A stretch of 6,999 nt of DNA, taken from contig CAMWOX010000085.1 in NCBI GenBank assembly GCA_947175975.1, positions 1 through 6,999 of the forward strand. Reading direction: 5' to 3'. Source of the DNA: an uncultured Ruminococcus sp. (lineage in GTDB: Bacteria; Bacillota; Clostridia; Oscillospirales; Ruminococcaceae). Of the stretch, positions 1 through 6,524 are shown piece after piece; position 1 is the stretch's first letter; every line of letters begins with the position of its first letter. The translations under genes and the position numbers were made by a program. A model generated the notes under the pieces. The model did no database searches. It was given only the letters and a program-made list of their open reading frames with translations, and was not told the DNA's origin.

Positions 1-786
1 ATCCTCATCAGCGACTTTGCCGGAAATTGCTCCGACCTTGGACATTTCGGCATCGAACTCTGCTCCTGTTTTGACTGCGAGAGTTCCAAGACCAGCAATA
101 GCTCCAGTGACTGGCATCATTTTTTCACCGACACCGGAGATTTTATCGCCGACTTCCTGCATCTTTTCACCAACAGCAGAAATTTTTACGAGTGCCTCTT
201 TGGAATTATTCGCCTCACGTTGTAAATTTTTTAATTCCTGCTGGGTTTCAATGATTTCTCTTTGCAGAGCATCATACTGTTCTGGAGAGATAGGATTGCC
301 GAATTCATCAGACACATCTTTTGCAGACTGTTTCAAGGCTTTCAGTTCATCGGAAGTGGATTTGATTTCATTCTGGATCTGGTCATATTTTTCCTGTGAA
401 ATTTCTCCCTTTGCAAGCTGTTCATCGGCTTCTTTGGACTGTACTTTCAGTTCGTTTAACTTGGTTTCGGTTTCCCCAATTTTCTGCTTAATCGGGTCAT
501 ATTTTGCTTTCCAAGCATCGTAGTTGTCTTTAGTTTGAGCCGCCTGTTCACTTGCTTTTTTCAGGGTGTCCAGTTTATCGCTTGTTGAGGATACCGCATC
601 GGCAAGAAGTCGCTGTTTCTGTGCAAGTAGTTCTGTATTGGTCGGGTCTAGTTTGAGCAGTCTTTCCACGTCTTTCAGTTCAGACTGTGTACCTTTGATA
701 TCCTTGTTGACACCCTCTAAAGCTTTAGATAGCTTGGTAGTATCGCCGCCAATTTCCACAGTAATACCTTTAATTCTACTTGCCAT
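1..786 (-). CDS. Phage tail tape measure protein, N-terminal 262 residues (runs off the left edge)
   Basis: Minus-strand frame open from an ATG at 786 to the window edge. The start is fixed by a very strong Shine-Dalgarno (GGAGGTGA at 793-800) six bases upstream. Residues 1-200 are charged and heptad-rich, mostly Lys, Glu, Gln and Leu, as expected for the long helical coiled coil of tape measure proteins. Residues about 203-245 then change to a Gly/Ala/Val-rich segment (repeats of VGEKM and VGDKI, then GAIAGLGTLAVKTGAEFDAE). This is the typical opening of the TP901-type tape measure core domain. In this family the protein fills the tail tube lumen, sets tail length and is ejected at infection. 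It follows the two tail-chaperone frames, its expected position, and most of the gene is likely outside the window. Identification rests on sequence style plus gene order; I am confident of it. Confidence 0.92.
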   Translation of the reverse strand, partial: MASRIKGITVEIGGDTTKLSKALEGVNKDIKGTQSELKDVERLLKLDPTNTELLAQKQRLLADAVSSTSDKLDTLKKASEQAAQTKDNYDAWKAKYDPIKQKIGETETKLNELKVQSKEADEQLAKGEISQEKYDQIQNEIKSTSDELKALKQSAKDVSDEFGNPISPEQYDALQREIIETQQELKNLQREANNSKEALVKISAVGEKMQEVGDKISGVGEKMMPVTGAIAGLGTLAVKTGAEFDAEMSKVGAISGKVADED

Positions 787-803
787 AGTCAGTCACCTCC
801 TCG

Positions 804-992
804 TCAGAATGAATCAAAATCAGATTGTTGTGCCTTATAGTCGTATTTATGTTCATCATTTTCTTTTTCAATAAACATATCGTTTATTAGACCGATAGTA
901 AGCAATTCAAGTTCCATCATAGAAAACCCTAATTGCTTACATCGGAGCAAAAACAGAGGTGTTGTCATTTCCCTGTCAACTGGACGAGATTT
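804..992 (-). CDS. Tail assembly chaperone, frameshifted C-terminal extension (gpGT-like)
   Basis: This frame is read by a -1 slip at the A run 990-998. Residues 1-118 come from the upstream chaperone and 62 residues from this frame, for a predicted 180-aa product ending at the TGA/TAA-type stop at 804-806. The extension includes a helical stretch around MTTPLFLLRCKQLGFSMMEL and ends in an acidic, Tyr-rich tail closing on DFDSF, a pattern common in Bacillota phage chaperone extensions. In lambda, gpGT binds the tape measure protein and recruits major tail protein; the same role is inferred here from position directly before the tape measure gene. The frame has no good Shine-Dalgarno of its own. 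An ATG at 966-968 overlaps the upstream stop as ATGA, so a separate 54-aa protein made by translational coupling is an alternative to frameshifting. The open frame extends back to 1031 but that start is unsupported. Confidence 0.8.
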   Translation of the reverse strand, partial: KSRPVDREMTTPLFLLRCKQLGFSMMELELLTIGLINDMFIEKENDEHKYDYKAQQSDFDSF

Positions 993-1345
993 TTTTTTGA
1001 CTCTGCCTGTGTTTCTATGTTCAGTCCCCACAACTCGATGAGTTTCGGCAAGATTTCGTAAATAGAAAATGTATTGAAATTTTCAAGCCATTCATCTGGA
1101 CTATCCGGCACATGATCAGGGTCAGCATGTTTTGCCATAATATAGGCAATATTCTCAAACACTTCAAGACTTTCAATATCCATTTCGGAATTTTCAGCAT
1201 TGCCATCTTTGACAGATTTTTGCAGCTTAGAAAAATCTTTGTAGATATCTCTGCCGAATTTCAGGCGATAAAGGCGAGGCACAGCGGCACTCGCCTTGAA
1301 AGGCACTTCCGTATTGTCAACAATGATATTTCTTTTAATTGCCAT
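965..1345 (-). CDS. Tail assembly chaperone (gpG-like)
   Basis: This 126-aa protein starts at an ATG at 1345 with a near-perfect Shine-Dalgarno (AAGGAGGT, 1351-1358) five bases upstream; that site overlaps the stop codon of the major tail gene. The sequence has an N-terminal beta-type segment (MAIKRNIIVDNTEVPFKAS), then VPRLYRLKFGRDIYKDF and acidic helices. This matches the small tail chaperones lying between the tail tube and tape measure genes in Bacillota siphophages. In the lambda model gpG coats the tape measure protein and is absent from the finished virion. The last eight residues lie downstream of a slippery run of nine As, where a fraction of ribosomes should shift to the -1 frame. 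The family assignment comes from both sequence pattern and gene order. Confidence 0.85.
   Translation of the reverse strand: MAIKRNIIVDNTEVPFKASAAVPRLYRLKFGRDIYKDFSKLQKSVKDGNAENSEMDIESLEVFENIAYIMAKHADPDHVPDSPDEWLENFNTFSIYEILPKLIELWGLNIETQAESKKNLVQLTGK
990..998 (-). promoter_or_regulatory. Programmed -1 ribosomal frameshift site (A AAA AAA within a nine-A run)
   Basis: On the minus strand the run follows GAGTC and precedes TCTCGT. In the chaperone frame it is read TCA AAA AAA AAT, so it contains the classic heptamer A AAA AAA at the correct phase. A -1 slip enters the frame that continues to 804. A weak possible stimulatory hairpin starts nine bases downstream: 980-975 pairs with 966-961 with one A.A mismatch and an 8-base loop. 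The run's phase and the second frame's match to known chaperone extensions support a real site; the hairpin is only a candidate. Confidence 0.75.
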
Positions 1346-1356
1346 GTTGTACCTCC

Positions 1357-1959
1357 TTAAGATTTAGAAGAAGTAGCTGACGTAGTAGAAACGTTGGGCA
1401 TATAAACAGATTTATACCAATTGTTGTAGGTAGTTTCATCTGTACTTTCACAGGTCTTGACCTTAACCTCGCCAGTTGGAAGAGCCGTAGCTTTGAGGGA
1501 AAGGGTTTCTGTCTTGACCTCTGTGCTTTCCTCTGTCGTGCTGGATTCGGTTGCAGGACGGCTTGCGGAACAGCAGTAAAGAGTATGACGGATTTTATTC
1601 TTGTGTCCCTCAAATTCAAACAAAAGTGCGAACTGTGCAAGTTCTGCATCGTTACGTTCTACCAGTACGCCCTTATTATCGAGGGTTTCACCCAGGATAT
1701 CCGTTGCAAATTCAGTGGTAACAAGGGCAACTTCGAGGTCGCCTTCGTAGCCGGAGTTGTTGTTGATGACATAATACACACCGTTATCAGCGTAGAAGTT
1801 CTCAGCCTCGCCATTTGCATCAATGGAAAGGGAAACAGCACCCGGAAGTCTCACAGGCGTTGCAAATGTCGGCGTTTTTCCGTCAGCAGACCATGCTGTA
1901 ATCTTTGCATAGTGAACATTGTTCAGACCGAATTTTACCTTGTTCTTTTTGAGAGCCAT
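1357..1959 (-). CDS. Major tail (tube) protein, phi13 type
   Basis: This 200-aa protein starts at an ATG at 1959, with GGAGGT (1967-1972) seven bases upstream overlapping the end of the tail terminator gene. It begins MALKKNKVKFGLNNVHYAKIT, the usual opening of the phi13-type major tail protein family. It continues with a beta-rich body, including a Gly/Asp/Glu segment around residues 48-90 and an RHTLYC strand near residues 125-129. The C-terminal quarter contains SRPATESS, the segment ETLSLKATALP and the YNNWYKSVYMP motif (about residues 178-188), then a Ser/Thr-rich tip. These proteins stack as hexameric rings to form the tube of a flexible, non-contractile tail; no sheath gene is present, which fits a siphovirus. 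Length is normal for the family and nothing appears truncated. Confidence 0.92.
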   Translation of the reverse strand: MALKKNKVKFGLNNVHYAKITAWSADGKTPTFATPVRLPGAVSLSIDANGEAENFYADNGVYYVINNNSGYEGDLEVALVTTEFATDILGETLDNKGVLVERNDAELAQFALLFEFEGHKNKIRHTLYCCSASRPATESSTTEESTEVKTETLSLKATALPTGEVKVKTCESTDETTYNNWYKSVYMPNVSTTSATSSKS

Positions 1960-1962
1960 AGC

Positions 1963-2280
1963 TCATACCTCCATTTCGTAAAGTACCTCGTAGAGCATTT
2001 CGCTCTCGATGTAGGTTTCAGTTTTTGTGTAATAAATGTGATAATGGCGGAGAATACTTTCCACCTGTTTCTCTGTATCAGGTGATTTTTCATCTGTATA
2101 CAATTCGATGTTAAGTTTTTTAAAACTATGATACATGAAGTTGTCTGCACTGAATGTATTTTCACCCGGTGAGAGAAACAATGTGAATGGAGGATTCGGA
2201 CTTTCTCCTTCTGCAAAGTGATGATAAGCAAAAGGCAGTCCAATTTCCATCATCATTTCATTGATTTCTTCGTAAGTCAT
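1963..2280 (-). CDS. Tail terminator / tail completion protein
   Basis: This 105-aa protein starts at an ATG at 2280 that overlaps the preceding stop codon as ATGA (2277-2280), so translation is probably coupled. An AAGGAG site lies five bases upstream. The sequence has an N-terminal helix ending IGLPFAYHHFAEGE, then PPFTLFLSPGENTFSADN, a strand LNIELYTDEKSPDTEKQVE, and a C-terminal YIESEMLYEVLYEMEV. This layout is typical of the small protein encoded just before the phi13-type tail tube gene in many Bacillota prophages. By analogy with lambda gpU and SPP1 gp17 it caps the tail tube and forms the joint to the head. The family resemblance is clear; the exact function is inferred mainly from gene order. 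Confidence 0.78.
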   Translation of the reverse strand: MTYEEINEMMMEIGLPFAYHHFAEGESPNPPFTLFLSPGENTFSADNFMYHSFKKLNIELYTDEKSPDTEKQVESILRHYHIYYTKTETYIESEMLYEVLYEMEV

Positions 2281-2654
2281 GACAGCTCCTTTTTTATTAG
2301 GGATTCCAACAGTAGCTCACCATTTTTTTCTGCCGGAGCAATATGTGGTTTTCCTTCTACACGACCACCGCCACGCTTGGCATGACCATTTTCAAGAAGA
2401 TGTGCAATCTGGTAGCGATTTTTAGAATGCACTGTCATTTGTAGCATATGATTGTTTTCACCTGTTTTTTTAGTTGTCCAGCTTTGAGCATATGCACCTG
2501 TATCTGACGGAGCGTTTGCAGAGATTTCTTTTTTGACAGATGTTGCAGTTTTGCGGACTGCTTTCTTCATAGCAGAATCTGCAAGTTCACTGTATTCCTG
2601 CAAACCTTTCATGATATTTTCTGCCAAATCGTCAATTGAGGGCATCTTTTGCAC
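2277..2654 (-). CDS. HK97 gp10-like head-tail morphogenesis protein
   Basis: The frame gives 125 residues from a GTG at 2654 or 122 residues from an ATG at 2645. The upstream AAAGG is badly spaced for both (3 or 12 bases), so the start is uncertain. Either choice overlaps the adaptor gene. The family signature is present: an N-terminal amphipathic helix, APSDTGAYAQSW (about residues 48-59, from the GTG), then YQIAHLLENGHAKRGGG and KPHIAPAE (about 81-109). In HK97-type phages this protein acts in head-tail joining or tail completion; its precise place in the virion is less settled than that of its neighbours. It sits between head closure and tail terminator genes, its standard location. Confidence 0.88.
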   Translation of the reverse strand: MQKMPSIDDLAENIMKGLQEYSELADSAMKKAVRKTATSVKKEISANAPSDTGAYAQSWTTKKTGENNHMLQMTVHSKNRYQIAHLLENGHAKRGGGRVEGKPHIAPAEKNGELLLESLIKKELS

Positions 2655-2997
2655 CAGCCTTTCTGATTTCGCAAGTCAGTTTCATGTAATCCTGTGATGT
2701 AAAATTTGGGACAATGCTAACAAGATCGTACTGTATTTCCCTGAATTGAATTCTGTGTGTTGTGGTTGACAGATTTACTGTGTCCGCTGTCTGCCGGATA
2801 GTAAACTCAAGGCTCTGCACTTCCTTGGTGACTCCTGCCTCTGTTTTTTCTATGGAGCTGTTCACAGAGTTTCGCATAGATACATAAGCCCAGCAGGAGA
2901 AAACTTCTTCCCACTGTGTCTTGTGATTTCCAATGCTGTCCACTTTTGTGTGGTGTTCCAAGACGGTGATTCTCTGGTTCATCTTTCCGATTTCCAT
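2632..2997 (-). CDS. Head closure / head-tail adaptor protein (SPP1 gp16-like)
   Basis: This 121-aa protein starts at an ATG at 2997 that overlaps the previous stop as TGATG. A GGGAGGG stretch about nine bases upstream can serve as ribosome binding site; an internal ATG at 2982 (MNQRITVLEHH) is an alternative. The sequence shows the usual order for this family: N-terminal MNQRITVLE strand, a W..VFSCWAYVS segment near residues 29-41, a long extended region containing VQSLEFTIR, then THRIQFREIQYDLVSIVPN and a final strand YMKLTCEIRKAG. In SPP1, gp16 is the stopper that closes the portal channel after DNA packaging. The role here is inferred from family and from position after the gp6-like connector. 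Confidence 0.87.
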   Translation of the reverse strand: MEIGKMNQRITVLEHHTKVDSIGNHKTQWEEVFSCWAYVSMRNSVNSSIEKTEAGVTKEVQSLEFTIRQTADTVNLSTTTHRIQFREIQYDLVSIVPNFTSQDYMKLTCEIRKAGAKDALN

Positions 2998-3269
2998 CAG
3001 ATAATGCCCTCCCTCTGTGCGAACAGCAGGGAACGGAGTGTCAGCGTGAGACGGTGAAAATCGGCTGTGTTGCGGTTTTCATAAAGATAGGACACCGTGA
3101 ACAGCATTGCTGTTCTTGTGGTGTCCTCATTCGCTTCAAGCTCCGCTTCATCCATACGCCCTACATCCATGCACAGTTTCTTGGCAGTCAGCAGAAGTTC
3201 CTGAATCAGCTTGTCATCTTCACAATGGTCAACTCGCAGGTAGTTTTTCGCTTCTGCCAGACTAATCAT
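2997..3269 (-). CDS. gp6-like head-tail connector protein
   Basis: This 90-aa protein starts at an ATG at 3269, two bases after the capsid gene stop; its AAAGGAG binding site lies inside the last codons of the capsid gene. The sequence is mostly helical and matches the compact gp6-type connector family: ISLAEAKNYLRVD (residues 2-14), DDKLIQELLLTAKKLC (18-33), and AMLFTVSYLYENR (54-66) before a C-terminal LRSLLFAQRE. In HK97, gp6 forms a ring under the portal and is the first neck component. The overlap of its stop with the next start indicates coupled production of the two neck proteins. Confidence 0.9.
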   Translation of the reverse strand: MISLAEAKNYLRVDHCEDDKLIQELLLTAKKLCMDVGRMDEAELEANEDTTRTAMLFTVSYLYENRNTADFHRLTLTLRSLLFAQREGII

Positions 3270-3271
3270 GA

Positions 3272-4468
3272 TTACGCTCCTTTAATGGTGAGTGTCTTGA
3301 CAGCCTCCGGAAGAATCAGTTTGCCGTCTACTCTCTGGGAAGCAAGGAAACCAACCTGACCGTTCATTGCAAACAGTTCATTCAGTCTCTTGAAACTTCT
3401 GCCCTGACGATCAGAAATCCAGTAATAGCTGAAATCACCGAAAGCCATGCACTTCTCACCAGCCTCGATTTCAGGCACATAGGAAGATGTATGGTAAGGA
3501 CGGTTGAAGATGGTGTCCGGAATACCTGCGGAAACAGACGGCTGCCAGATGTAGTTGCCATTGCTGTCTTTCAGCTTGCGGAGAGCTTTGACCGTGCTGT
3601 CATTCAGCACCCAGACAGCCTTCTTGCGGTAAGGGCTTCTGAGAGAATAGAACAGTTCCTGTACGTCATCAAAGGTAATTGTTGCACCGGACGTTGTCGC
3701 ACCGTCTTCTGCACCGCCAGTTGCCGCAAAAATGCCTGTAGGCTTACCAGCACCATCACCGACAAAGAACGCTTCTTCTTCCTTTGCACCGATCCTCCTT
3801 GCAAATTCACGGGCGATATAAGAGGGCATATCAAATGCGGAATCGTTCAGCAGTTCTTCGGAAATCTTGATAGCCGTGCCGAGTTTGTATGCAGAAAGAG
3901 AGGTCTGACCGAAAGCATCATCGGAGAGAGAATACGCCTCTTCTTCATCAAGCCACTTTGCCTCACCCTTGGAAGTTACAATCGGAATCTTGCGGTCACC
4001 ATTGGAAGTTTTGATGACAGTGGCAAGTCTGCGGAAGATGTTTTCTTCTTCGAGGGATTCGATGAGCTTACGCTCGAACTCATCCGGAACAAGATAGCCG
4101 CCTTCGGAATCCGTGCCAACTTCAAGGGCATTGCTTACATCATAGTAGTTACGGTTGCGGATACTGTTCCAGAAAGCTGTGCTGTATTCCGCAGAGGCTG
4201 TGCCTGTTTGTGTCTTATCTGCTTTAGTATCATTAGGCTTGCCCGTAATCGGCTGAGAAGTAGGTTTGTTCATTTCGGCTTCGATTTCAGCCTGTCTTTC
4301 CAGACGCTGGATTTCCTTGCCAAGATCAACAATCTGCTTTTCGAGGGCATCATAAGTCTTGGCATCTTCATCGCTGAGAGTGCCGTTTGCATTCCTTTTG
4401 CTGTCAAGGAAGTCACGGGCAGTGTCCCATGCTTTCGCTCTCTTTTCTCTGAGTTCCTGAATTGTCAT
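3272..4468 (-). CDS. Major capsid protein, HK97 fold
   Basis: This 398-aa protein makes the icosahedral shell. Residues 1-70 form a charged coiled-coil delta (scaffold) domain (TIQELREKRAKAWDTARDFL onward), followed by a Thr/Lys/Pro-rich linker to about residue 95. The shell domain then begins near AFWNSIRNRNYYDVSNAL and carries the family hallmarks: TDSEGGYLVPDEF (119-131), LGTAIKISEELL (196-207), GDGAGKPTGIF (237-247) and VWVLNDST (285-292). The delta domain is normally removed by the protease encoded just upstream, with the cut probably in or near the linker. An in-frame ATG at 4477 is only one base after the GGAGG site, while the ATG at 4468 is ten bases after it, so 4468 is preferred. 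Length is normal for the family. Confidence 0.95.
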   Translation of the reverse strand: MTIQELREKRAKAWDTARDFLDSKRNANGTLSDEDAKTYDALEKQIVDLGKEIQRLERQAEIEAEMNKPTSQPITGKPNDTKADKTQTGTASAEYSTAFWNSIRNRNYYDVSNALEVGTDSEGGYLVPDEFERKLIESLEEENIFRRLATVIKTSNGDRKIPIVTSKGEAKWLDEEEAYSLSDDAFGQTSLSAYKLGTAIKISEELLNDSAFDMPSYIAREFARRIGAKEEEAFFVGDGAGKPTGIFAATGGAEDGATTSGATITFDDVQELFYSLRSPYRKKAVWVLNDSTVKALRKLKDSNGNYIWQPSVSAGIPDTIFNRPYHTSSYVPEIEAGEKCMAFGDFSYYWISDRQGRSFKRLNELFAMNGQVGFLASQRVDGKLILPEAVKTLTIKGA

Positions 4469-4478
4469 CGTAATCATT

Positions 4479-4483
4479 CCTCC
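4479..4483 (-). promoter_or_regulatory. Shine-Dalgarno that decides the capsid start
   Basis: GGAGG on the minus strand lies one base before ATG 4475-4477 and ten bases before ATG 4466-4468. One base is too close for initiation, so the second ATG is the better start; the difference is three residues. Confidence 0.65.
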
Positions 4484-4486
4484 ATT

Positions 4487-5218
4487 TCAATATTTTAGTA
4501 GCTCCAGCCTTTTCTCAAGCTGTGCTACTGGTGTGCCTGTTGTTGTATTTGCGGAAACTTTCTGCAGAAAACTGCTCATCGTCTTTGATGGAGAGTAAGT
4601 CATTGAGGGGAGTCTATTTTCTTTGGGTTCACTTTCTTCCTCTTCCGGTTCTTCTTCATCAAGCAGTTTTCTTTCTGAAAACAGAATGCCGTCCACAAAG
4701 CCCAGCTGTTTCGCTTTTTTGGCACTGAACCACGTTTCCTCGTCCATGAGGTGAGAAAGTCGTGTTCTGGACAGATGCGTCTTATCCTCATAGGCATTCA
4801 GAATCGTTTCCTTGACTTCGTCCAGCAGCTCGATGGTTTTCTCCATATCCGCTTTATTGCCCCAGGCTATCGTACTGGGATTGTGAATCATCAGCATGCC
4901 TGTCGGACTGATCAGTGTTTCGTCACCTGCCATTGCCACAACAGAAGCGGCAGAGGCGGCAAGCCCGTCAATCTTGACTGTGATTTTACCCTTATGATTG
5001 CGGAGCATGGTATAAATCTGACTTGCGGCAAATACGTCACCGCCGGGACTGTTAATCCAGACCGTAACATTGCCTGTGTGTTTTTTGAGTTCGGATTTGA
5101 ACATAGCAGGCGTGATTTCATCACCAAACCATGTCTCATCGGAGATTGCTCCGTCAAGATACAGTTCAGATTCTCCTGTGTCCTCATTCTTCACCCAGTT
5201 CCAAAATCGTTTATTCAT
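4487..5218 (-). CDS. ClpP-like prohead maturation protease
   Basis: This 243-aa protein starts at an ATG at 5218, preceded by AAAGGAGAG (5227-5235) at good spacing. The frame extends back to a TTG at 5263, but that start lacks a binding site. The ClpP/crotonase-like serine protease core is clear. VTVWINSPGGDVFAA (51-65) forms the oxyanion-hole region, GLAASAAS (85-92) holds the probable nucleophile Ser89, MLMIHNPS (108-115) holds the probable His112, and the acid is likely within MDEETWFSA (Asp159 or Glu160). FSAKKAKQLGFVDGI (164-178) is the typical end of the core. A highly acidic linker (about 187-200) and a tail ending in a helix follow and may bind the capsid shell. In this family the protease cleaves the capsid delta domain during maturation. 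Its place between portal and capsid is standard. Confidence 0.94.
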   Translation of the reverse strand: MNKRFWNWVKNEDTGESELYLDGAISDETWFGDEITPAMFKSELKKHTGNVTVWINSPGGDVFAASQIYTMLRNHKGKITVKIDGLAASAASVVAMAGDETLISPTGMLMIHNPSTIAWGNKADMEKTIELLDEVKETILNAYEDKTHLSRTRLSHLMDEETWFSAKKAKQLGFVDGILFSERKLLDEEEPEEEESEPKENRLPSMTYSPSKTMSSFLQKVSANTTTGTPVAQLEKRLELLKY

Positions 5219-5273
5219 CGGTATTTCTCTCCTTTGTTTCTGCGAATGCTCCTGCATCAGCAAGTTTCGTAAA

Positions 5274-6461
5274 TTAGCCGTTCACTAGATACAGATCGCC
5301 ACCTTGATCTTCTGGAATCAAGTTCATGTCTTCTAATTCTCTAATGTCATTGGCATTCATCCAGCCATTTTGTCTTGCTGTAGCATAGCCCTGCATTCTG
5401 CTTGTGTAATCGCCACGGAGCAGACCTTCCACATTAAATTTGATAAAATATGTGCCTTTTTCTGAATCGGAAAGAAGTGCTTTCTGCATGGACTGTTCCC
5501 AGCGGACAATCCAAGGATCAAGTGTGTATTTCACAAATTCAAGTGACTGCTGTTCAATATTGCTGAAAGTAGCATGTTCCAAATCACCAATCAAGTGCAA
5601 AGGTACTCTGTACAGACGAGCGATTTCTTCCAGCTGAAATTTCCTTGTTTCGAGGAACTGCGCCTCGTTATTCGGAATAGAAATCGGTGTGTATTTCATG
5701 CCCTCCTCAATGACTGCTACCTTGTGGGAATTGCCTGCACCGTAGGCTTGCCTCCAAGCATTCCGCACCTTTTCAGGATTCTTGATCACACCTGGATGTT
5801 CCAGCACACCGGACGGACTTGCACCATTTGCAAAGAATGATGCACCGTATTCCTCACAGGCGAGGGAAATGCCAAGAGCATTCTTTGCCATTGCGATTGG
5901 TGAATAGCCGACCAGACCGTCAAAACCTAAACCGGGAATGTGAAGCACCTGTTCGGCAGGCAGGATAATTTCTCCCTGTTCTTTCATGTTTGGATTTGCT
6001 TCATCGTATCGGCTGTAACTATAAATCAGTCTGTTTCGGTCGTCACGGTCAACCTTTACACGGTCTGGCATCAATGGATACAGTCCAACCACATCACCTC
6101 TGCCGTTGCGGATAATCTGTGCAAAGGCATTTCCGTAAATCAGCAGATGACTCATCAGCGTTTCCCTGAATACAAATGAAGTCATTTCCGGATTTGGCTG
6201 ATCATGCAGCAAAAAGTAAAGCGGGTGCTTTGGCACTCGCTCTTTTCCGTTGTCTGTGTATTGGTAAACGTGGAGAGGCAACTGTGCAATCGCCTCTGAC
6301 AGCACTCTTACGCAGGCATAAACAACAATATGCTGTAATGCGGTTTTGTCTGTCACCCTCTTTCCGGCATTGCTTCTGCCGAAAAAGTAAGTGTAAGAGG
6401 GGCTGTCATAACTGTCTTTTGGCTTATCCCGTGACCGGAACAGTCCGCTGAAAATACCCAT
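5274..6461 (-). CDS. Portal protein, HK97 type
   Basis: This 395-aa protein forms the dodecameric ring at one capsid vertex through which DNA is packaged and ejected. The start at 6461 has AGGAGC (6469-6474) seven bases upstream. Recognisable family segments are VYACVRVLSEAIAQLPLHVY (47-66), HPLYFLLHDQPNP (79-91), LLIYGNAFAQIIRN (106-119), VLHIPGLGFDGLVGYSPI (172-189), and the stem/clip region FQLEEIARLYRVPLHLIGDL (275-294) followed by FSNIEQQSLEFVKYTLDPW (299-317). The C-terminus carries the usual NVEGLLRGDYTSRMQGYATA helix. Length is close to the family norm and the frame is intact. The protease gene starts 55 bases downstream. The terminase large subunit gene that normally precedes portal is not adjacent; an RnlB-type gene and a terminator are there instead. 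Confidence 0.95.
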   Translation of the reverse strand: MGIFSGLFRSRDKPKDSYDSPSYTYFFGRSNAGKRVTDKTALQHIVVYACVRVLSEAIAQLPLHVYQYTDNGKERVPKHPLYFLLHDQPNPEMTSFVFRETLMSHLLIYGNAFAQIIRNGRGDVVGLYPLMPDRVKVDRDDRNRLIYSYSRYDEANPNMKEQGEIILPAEQVLHIPGLGFDGLVGYSPIAMAKNALGISLACEEYGASFFANGASPSGVLEHPGVIKNPEKVRNAWRQAYGAGNSHKVAVIEEGMKYTPISIPNNEAQFLETRKFQLEEIARLYRVPLHLIGDLEHATFSNIEQQSLEFVKYTLDPWIVRWEQSMQKALLSDSEKGTYFIKFNVEGLLRGDYTSRMQGYATARQNGWMNANDIRELEDMNLIPEDQGGDLYLVNG

Positions 6462-6491
6462 AAAATCAGCTCCTATCCATGTTTGTACATG

Positions 6492-6518
6492 AAAAAAGCA
6501 CTTCCGAAGAAGTGCTTT
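6492..6518 (-). terminator. Intrinsic terminator after the RnlB-type gene
   Basis: Minus strand shows a 10-bp perfect stem, AAAGCACTTC with GAAGTGCTTT, closed by a TTCG tetraloop (the very stable UUCG type in RNA). A run of six Ts at 6497-6492 includes the last three stem bases. It begins six bases after the stop codon of the 116-aa gene. In the plus direction the loop is CGAA and the following bases (ATCTTATT) are a weaker tail, so the minus-strand reading is preferred. Confidence 0.85.
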
Positions 6519-6524
6519 ATCTTA

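Noticed and set aside
17..874. Plus-strand open frames opposite the tape measure and chaperone region
   Set aside because: They are Ser/Phe-rich mirror translations of coiled-coil codons; the minus strand carries a start, a strong binding site and a recognised family.
1560..1747. Ser/Thr-rich C-terminal part of the major tail protein as a possible added domain
   Set aside because: As I recall the family, the segment with SRP, ETLSLKA and YNNWYKSVY is part of ordinary phi13-type tail proteins; only the last dozen residues look variable.
4469..4477. Tandem capsid starts as evidence of two capsid isoforms
   Set aside because: The first ATG is one base from the binding site and would add only three residues, which the protease would remove with the delta domain.
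3491..4498. Long plus-strand open frame of 335 codons opposite the capsid gene
   Set aside because: It lies antisense to a full-length, well-recognised capsid gene; the Cys/Arg/Phe-rich translation matches no known family and no ribosome binding site suits it.
4751..5272. Plus-strand 173-codon open frame opposite the protease gene
   Set aside because: Antisense to the protease core with its visible catalytic motifs; no supporting start signal.
6478..6491. Short inverted repeat CATG-TTTGTA-CATG upstream of portal, considered as an operator
   Set aside because: Four-base arms are too short to separate from chance, and the position between terminator and binding site explains nothing further.
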